A stretch of DNA of 64,000 nucleotides, from NCBI GenBank assembly GCA_900540275.1, contig UQFO01000006.1, positions 46,610 to 110,609 on the forward strand. The letters are read 5' to 3'. The DNA comes from an uncultured Oscillospiraceae bacterium. Its GTDB lineage: Bacteria > Bacillota > Clostridia > Oscillospirales > Acutalibacteraceae. The number at the start of each line of letters is the position of its first letter. The first letter of the stretch is position 1. Below, one piece after another: positions 61,501 through 64,000 of the stretch. The notes beneath the pieces were generated by a model, which made no database searches, was not told the DNA's origin, and saw nothing but the letters and a program-made list of their open reading frames with translations. Position numbers and translations under genes: made by a program.

Positions 61501-64000
61501 GTGTACCAGGACGTCGTGCTCAAGCCGGACACGTCCTATACAATGTCGGCGTATGTCAAGACGACCGGGTTCAATACAACGGCGGCGAATACAGGCGCGC
61601 TGATTGGCGCGACGTCGTTCAATTCCGCGAATACGGCGACGGATTTTGCGTCGGAACGCATCCAGAGTACGACGGATACCTCAATCAACGGCGGGTGGAG
61701 GCGGCTGACGCTGACCTTCAAGGTGCCTGCTGATTCCGTCAAGGTGAGGCTGAACCTCGCGCTGCGCGGCACGACAGGCACGGTGTATTTCGACGCGGTG
61801 CAGCTGGAAGAGTATAACATCGTAAACACCTACAATATGCTGGAAAACCCGAGCCTCGAAAGCTATACGGGCGCGCTGCCCACCGGCTGGACAGGGAGCG
61901 GGCTGACCTCGCCGGACGTAAAAACGACGGACGCGCGCACGGGCAGCTACGCGTTTAAGATTACGGGCGACCCCTCAAAGGAAAAGCTGCTGTACCAGAG
62001 CGTAAACGTGACCGGCTCGGAGGAGGACACCTACATCGTCAGCGGCTGGGCAAAGGGAAACGCCGCGCTGGAGGAAGACGGGAACAACAAGAAGTTCAAG
62101 CTGTCTGTAAAAGTAGTATACAGTGACGGTACAAGTATCTGGAAGCGCGCGGCGGATTTCAACAGCGCGGTATCCGACTGGCAGTTCACGTCGAGCGCGT
62201 TTACTTTGAGCGACGGGACAAGCGCAAAGAAAACACCGGCCAAAATAGAGGTCTATATCAACTATAGCAACCAAATCAACACGGCAACCTTCGATAACAT
62301 CCAGCTAATCAAGGACGTGGCGCAGAGCTATACGTATGACAAGGACGGCCATGTCATCACCGTACAGAAGGACGCCGAGCAAAAGGGAACGATGGAGTAT
62401 ACGAACGCCGACCTGACGAAATCAGTTGATTCCAAGGGCTACGCGTATACATATGAGTATGACAAAAAGCACAACATGACGAAGGCGACGAGCCAGCGCG
62501 GGATGATTACTGAATACACCTACGACAATGATACCGGCGTACCAACGCAGCTGGAGGTGCAGAACCCAGGCAAGAGCGCGTCCCTGCTCGCAACCGTTTC
62601 GTATACGGCGAACAAGGCGTATGTGAGCAAGTCAACAGACCAGGACGGGAACGCGGCCACATATACCTACGACCAGAACCGCGGCACGCTGCAAAGCGCG
62701 TCGGACAGCTCCGGTACGGTCAACTACACGTACGACGCAAACAACGACCTGCTCAAGAGCGTGTCGAAGGACATAAACGGCGGCTTGACGACCGTAATGA
62801 ACCAGTATGTGTATGACGCGACCGGCAAAAACCTCATCCGTATCGGGCACAACGGTACGAACTACGGGATAAGCTACGACGCCTTCGGCAACAAGACGAA
62901 GACGATGGTAGGCAGCCAGACGCTCGCAACGTATACGTACGGGGCGAACAACGGGCTGCTGCAAAAACAGACATACGGAACCGGCCAATCCGTGGGCTTC
63001 ACCTATGACGCGTTCGGGAACATCGCAACGCAAAGCTACAATGGGACAACAGCGTTCAAGTGGTTCTCCGACCGGACTGGCGCTGTCACGCGCCATCAGG
63101 ATTTAATAAACGGAATCCAGTACGACAGCGACTACGACGTAACGGGCCGCCTTGTGCGCCAGAGCGCGGTAAGCACGGAAAACAGCGGGAACCGGCTCTA
63201 CGCGCTGGAATACGGGTACGACCTGAACAACAACGTCTCAAAGCTTGTAAACATCGCAAACGGGAAAACGGCAAAGAATGAATACGTGTACGGCAAGGAC
63301 AACCTGCCGGAGAAATACACGATAGACGGCAGCAGGAACGTGACCTATGTATACGATACGCTGAACCGCCTGAAAAGCACCTCGATTGCGACGACGAAAC
63401 CAATCGATATGGGTTACGTTTACTGGCTCTCCAAGCGCAACACGGACGGGGGCGACCGGTACAGGACGACGAAAATCAAGGAAGAAACCATCGGCAGCGA
63501 AAAGCTTGCTTACGAATACGACGACCGGGGCAATATTACAAGTATCAAGAAAATGACGTATCACGCCGACGGGACAGAAGCGGGATATACAACGCCTGTC
63601 GCTGCTTACGAATACGATGAGCTGGGACAGCTCGTGCTCGAGAAGCTCGGGACCGGCTCGGAACAGAAAAAGTATGCCTATGACGCGGGAGGAAACCTGC
63701 TGAAAGAAACCCAGGAAATCTGGTCGGGCGACCGTGTTATTTCGAGTACAGTAACGAACTATGCGTATGGGGACACAAACTGGAAGGACAAGCTGACGTC
63801 ATACGGAGGAAAAGCGATTACATATGATGAGATAGGCAACCCGCTTTCCTACCGTGGGATGACGATGACGTGGCAGAACGGCAGGCAGCTTGCCACTTTA
63901 CAAAAGGGAAGCACTGCGGTATCCTATACATATGATGCAGGAAGCGTGCGCGCGACGAAGACGGTCAATGGGGAAAAATACACCTACCAATACTTAAACG
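58510..64000 (+). CDS. RHS/YD-repeat secreted giant protein (3' end beyond window)
   Basis: Open without a stop for over 1830 codons. ATG 58510 (another in-frame ATG at 58501 abuts AAAGG). Signal segment (LRLVTAMVLAALMAALIPVQ), acidic Glu/Thr-rich linker (to about 200), a DNRLRE-type domain (about 377-560), an RHS core start (about 590-930), two carbohydrate-binding-like beta-sandwiches (about 946-1110 beginning NMEATGSW, and 1113-1275 beginning NPSLESYTG), then dense YD repeats (YTYDKDGHV, YEYDKKHNMTKATS, YTYDANNDLLKS, YEYDELGQL, YTYDAGS). Polymorphic-toxin architecture; the C-terminal tip and any immunity gene are outside. Confidence 0.92.
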   Translation, partial: MTGQFKKLRLVTAMVLAALMAALIPVQAGAIVPPALSAAENQAFGTQGDNETSAEEEETKPAEILAEVEEDRDQYTKHFRMDDGSFMAVQYEYPVHFQNKDGEWVDYDNTMKEVPVESVTETEAGTDSVETTAAQTESVTASGTTPAETNDSVVTQNEAASQDETEAASIGETEAETDAAEPASLDAEENVEYENKKSDLDIRLAKKAKKGNMVKIKGDGYQVSWGFPGVSKSQVKFIENNEQLTGNDKFLARKNLVQEALYKDAFPNVDLQYFVTPAGIKENMILKNKDAQTEFEIAYKINGLTAEKKNDFTIVLKNKDGEAVYEIYAPFMTDSKGEKSTQLQMEIKEQKNHKLTVVLSADDAWLNDAKREYPVTVDPSFTTSQSWQNTACSYIDSAHPSTAYGYGSESGYTGTVYAGTFGQGNYRSFLKMNKLPTLNKGDIIVSAYLNLHLYFDDFYDNMYIGAYHVKDEWKQSTVTWNNRPNFEANIVDYTKLYKDVSKDSPWVEWNVTKSVKRWYDGDVNNGIMLKPVDEAANAQCASFYSSNFPESSIPRPAFTIIYRNNKGLEDYWTYTSFGVGTAGTAYVNDYTGNLVFVHNDASTGGDLMPLSISHVFNNYMANVTYTQAPPLTGKGWKLSIQQTVQPSSQFGLTGDAAKNYPYVYTDSDATERYFVKQTTDGKTEYVIEDGGKLKLTVNTSSTVARYVITDEKDNKMEFHKNGLLRKIISANGKFIYVKYDTDDKTILYVHDGAGQKITFVPNSSGSGSLSRMTDPAGRQCIFYYTTEAGHSGYMSQIKNADGTSVYFNYDNDGSLTSVTDIDGYKVSFSYSSAAAGKQVTAVQEYGTDGKAGQKVTFDRTRKNSTVVQTSGVDGVYGNTDDLKTTKQFDDYGRTMSIKSQTGNRDLGAAGCQYTSGAPNADGSNLSMINRVTNEYNLGSHAVNLLKNHNMEATGSWTSAAWGGTNTFTAANTTEQKYMGKQSMKINTTAVTGTSSGRVYQDVVLKPDTSYTMSAYVKTTGFNTTAANTGALIGATSFNSANTATDFASERIQSTTDTSINGGWRRLTLTFKVPADSVKVRLNLALRGTTGTVYFDAVQLEEYNIVNTYNMLENPSLESYTGALPTGWTGSGLTSPDVKTTDARTGSYAFKITGDPSKEKLLYQSVNVTGSEEDTYIVSGWAKGNAALEEDGNNKKFKLSVKVVYSDGTSIWKRAADFNSAVSDWQFTSSAFTLSDGTSAKKTPAKIEVYINYSNQINTATFDNIQLIKDVAQSYTYDKDGHVITVQKDAEQKGTMEYTNADLTKSVDSKGYAYTYEYDKKHNMTKATSQRGMITEYTYDNDTGVPTQLEVQNPGKSASLLATVSYTANKAYVSKSTDQDGNAATYTYDQNRGTLQSASDSSGTVNYTYDANNDLLKSVSKDINGGLTTVMNQYVYDATGKNLIRIGHNGTNYGISYDAFGNKTKTMVGSQTLATYTYGANNGLLQKQTYGTGQSVGFTYDAFGNIATQSYNGTTAFKWFSDRTGAVTRHQDLINGIQYDSDYDVTGRLVRQSAVSTENSGNRLYALEYGYDLNNNVSKLVNIANGKTAKNEYVYGKDNLPEKYTIDGSRNVTYVYDTLNRLKSTSIATTKPIDMGYVYWLSKRNTDGGDRYRTTKIKEETIGSEKLAYEYDDRGNITSIKKMTYHADGTEAGYTTPVAAYEYDELGQLVLEKLGTGSEQKKYAYDAGGNLLKETQEIWSGDRVISSTVTNYAYGDTNWKDKLTSYGGKAITYDEIGNPLSYRGMTMTWQNGRQLATLQKGSTAVSYTYDAGSVRATKTVNGEKYTYQYLN

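Noticed and set aside
58702..63564. Many minus-strand frames of 60-180 codons opposite the RHS gene.
   Set aside because: The plus frame is continuous with clear YD repeats and domains; the minus frames are composition shadows.

Overview
The window reads as chromosomal DNA of a spore-forming, anaerobic member of the Clostridia (probably Oscillospirales or a Ruminococcaceae relative). This is inferred from Firmicutes gene orders (gdpP-rplI-dnaB; tilS-hpt-ftsH), sporulation-linked proteins (BofA, a YlmC/YmxH-type protein, a SpoIIM-like protein), RNase J, a split PurO/PurH purine route, type I dockerins and BIG2-rich secreted proteins. Core genes look fairly GC-rich; 34.7-37.7 kb and 55.4-58.5 kb are visibly AT-richer and look accessory. 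No rRNA, tRNA, CRISPR array, intact insertion sequence, integrase or phage structural gene was recognised.

Layout. 0-4.5 kb: TPP riboswitch with terminator, then thiD-thiC-thiM-thiE and a HAD phosphatase, mostly with overlapping stops and starts. 4.7-6.9 kb (minus): rnhA-iscS-iscU from a consensus promoter. 7.2-20 kb (plus): rnjA, gdpP, rplI, dnaB, tilS, hpt, ftsH, uvrA. 20-34.4 kb: methyltransferases, a C39-like peptidase, a YkgJ-like/pentapeptide protein, an alkaline phosphatase lipoprotein, a HAD hydrolase, a DUF5685-DnaJ pair, membrane proteins, proC and a 1076-residue secreted protein whose lysozyme domain is split by an SH3 domain. 34.4-37.7 kb: a small accessory island. 37.7-48.2 kb: LRR lipoprotein, DegV, YlmC-like protein, rpsB-tsf, a PTS EIIC-EAL fusion, a dockerin protein, bofA, a DUF4364 protein and NfeD-SPFH. 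48.2-55.4 kb: purE-purF-purM-purN-purO-purH-purD behind a leader with a 26-codon ORF and a terminator. 55.4-64 kb: a papain-type protease with InlB-like repeats and a dockerin, then the start of an RHS/YD-repeat giant protein that runs off the window.

The most unusual part is the island at 35.08-37.48 kb. Two inverted copies of a roughly 290-bp non-coding repeat, with hairpins that vary in a compensatory way, enclose two tandem copies of a module. Each module holds an approximately 84-nt small RNA with a consensus promoter and its own terminator, converging on a tiny ribbon-helix-helix gene. A conserved 13-bp palindrome sits in front of each of these genes. In one copy the module also keeps a DUF6809-like gene, with the small RNA lying antisense to the spacer between the two protein genes; in the other, that gene has shrunk to a stump. 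The topology resembles copG/antisense-RNA control of plasmid replication genes, but with a protein of unknown function as target. Other regulatory candidates are a perfect 13-bp stem that buries the bofA ribosome-binding site, the purE leader, and a promoter-hairpins-terminator leader before the EIIC-EAL gene. All functional statements rest on reading the sequence; no database search was run.
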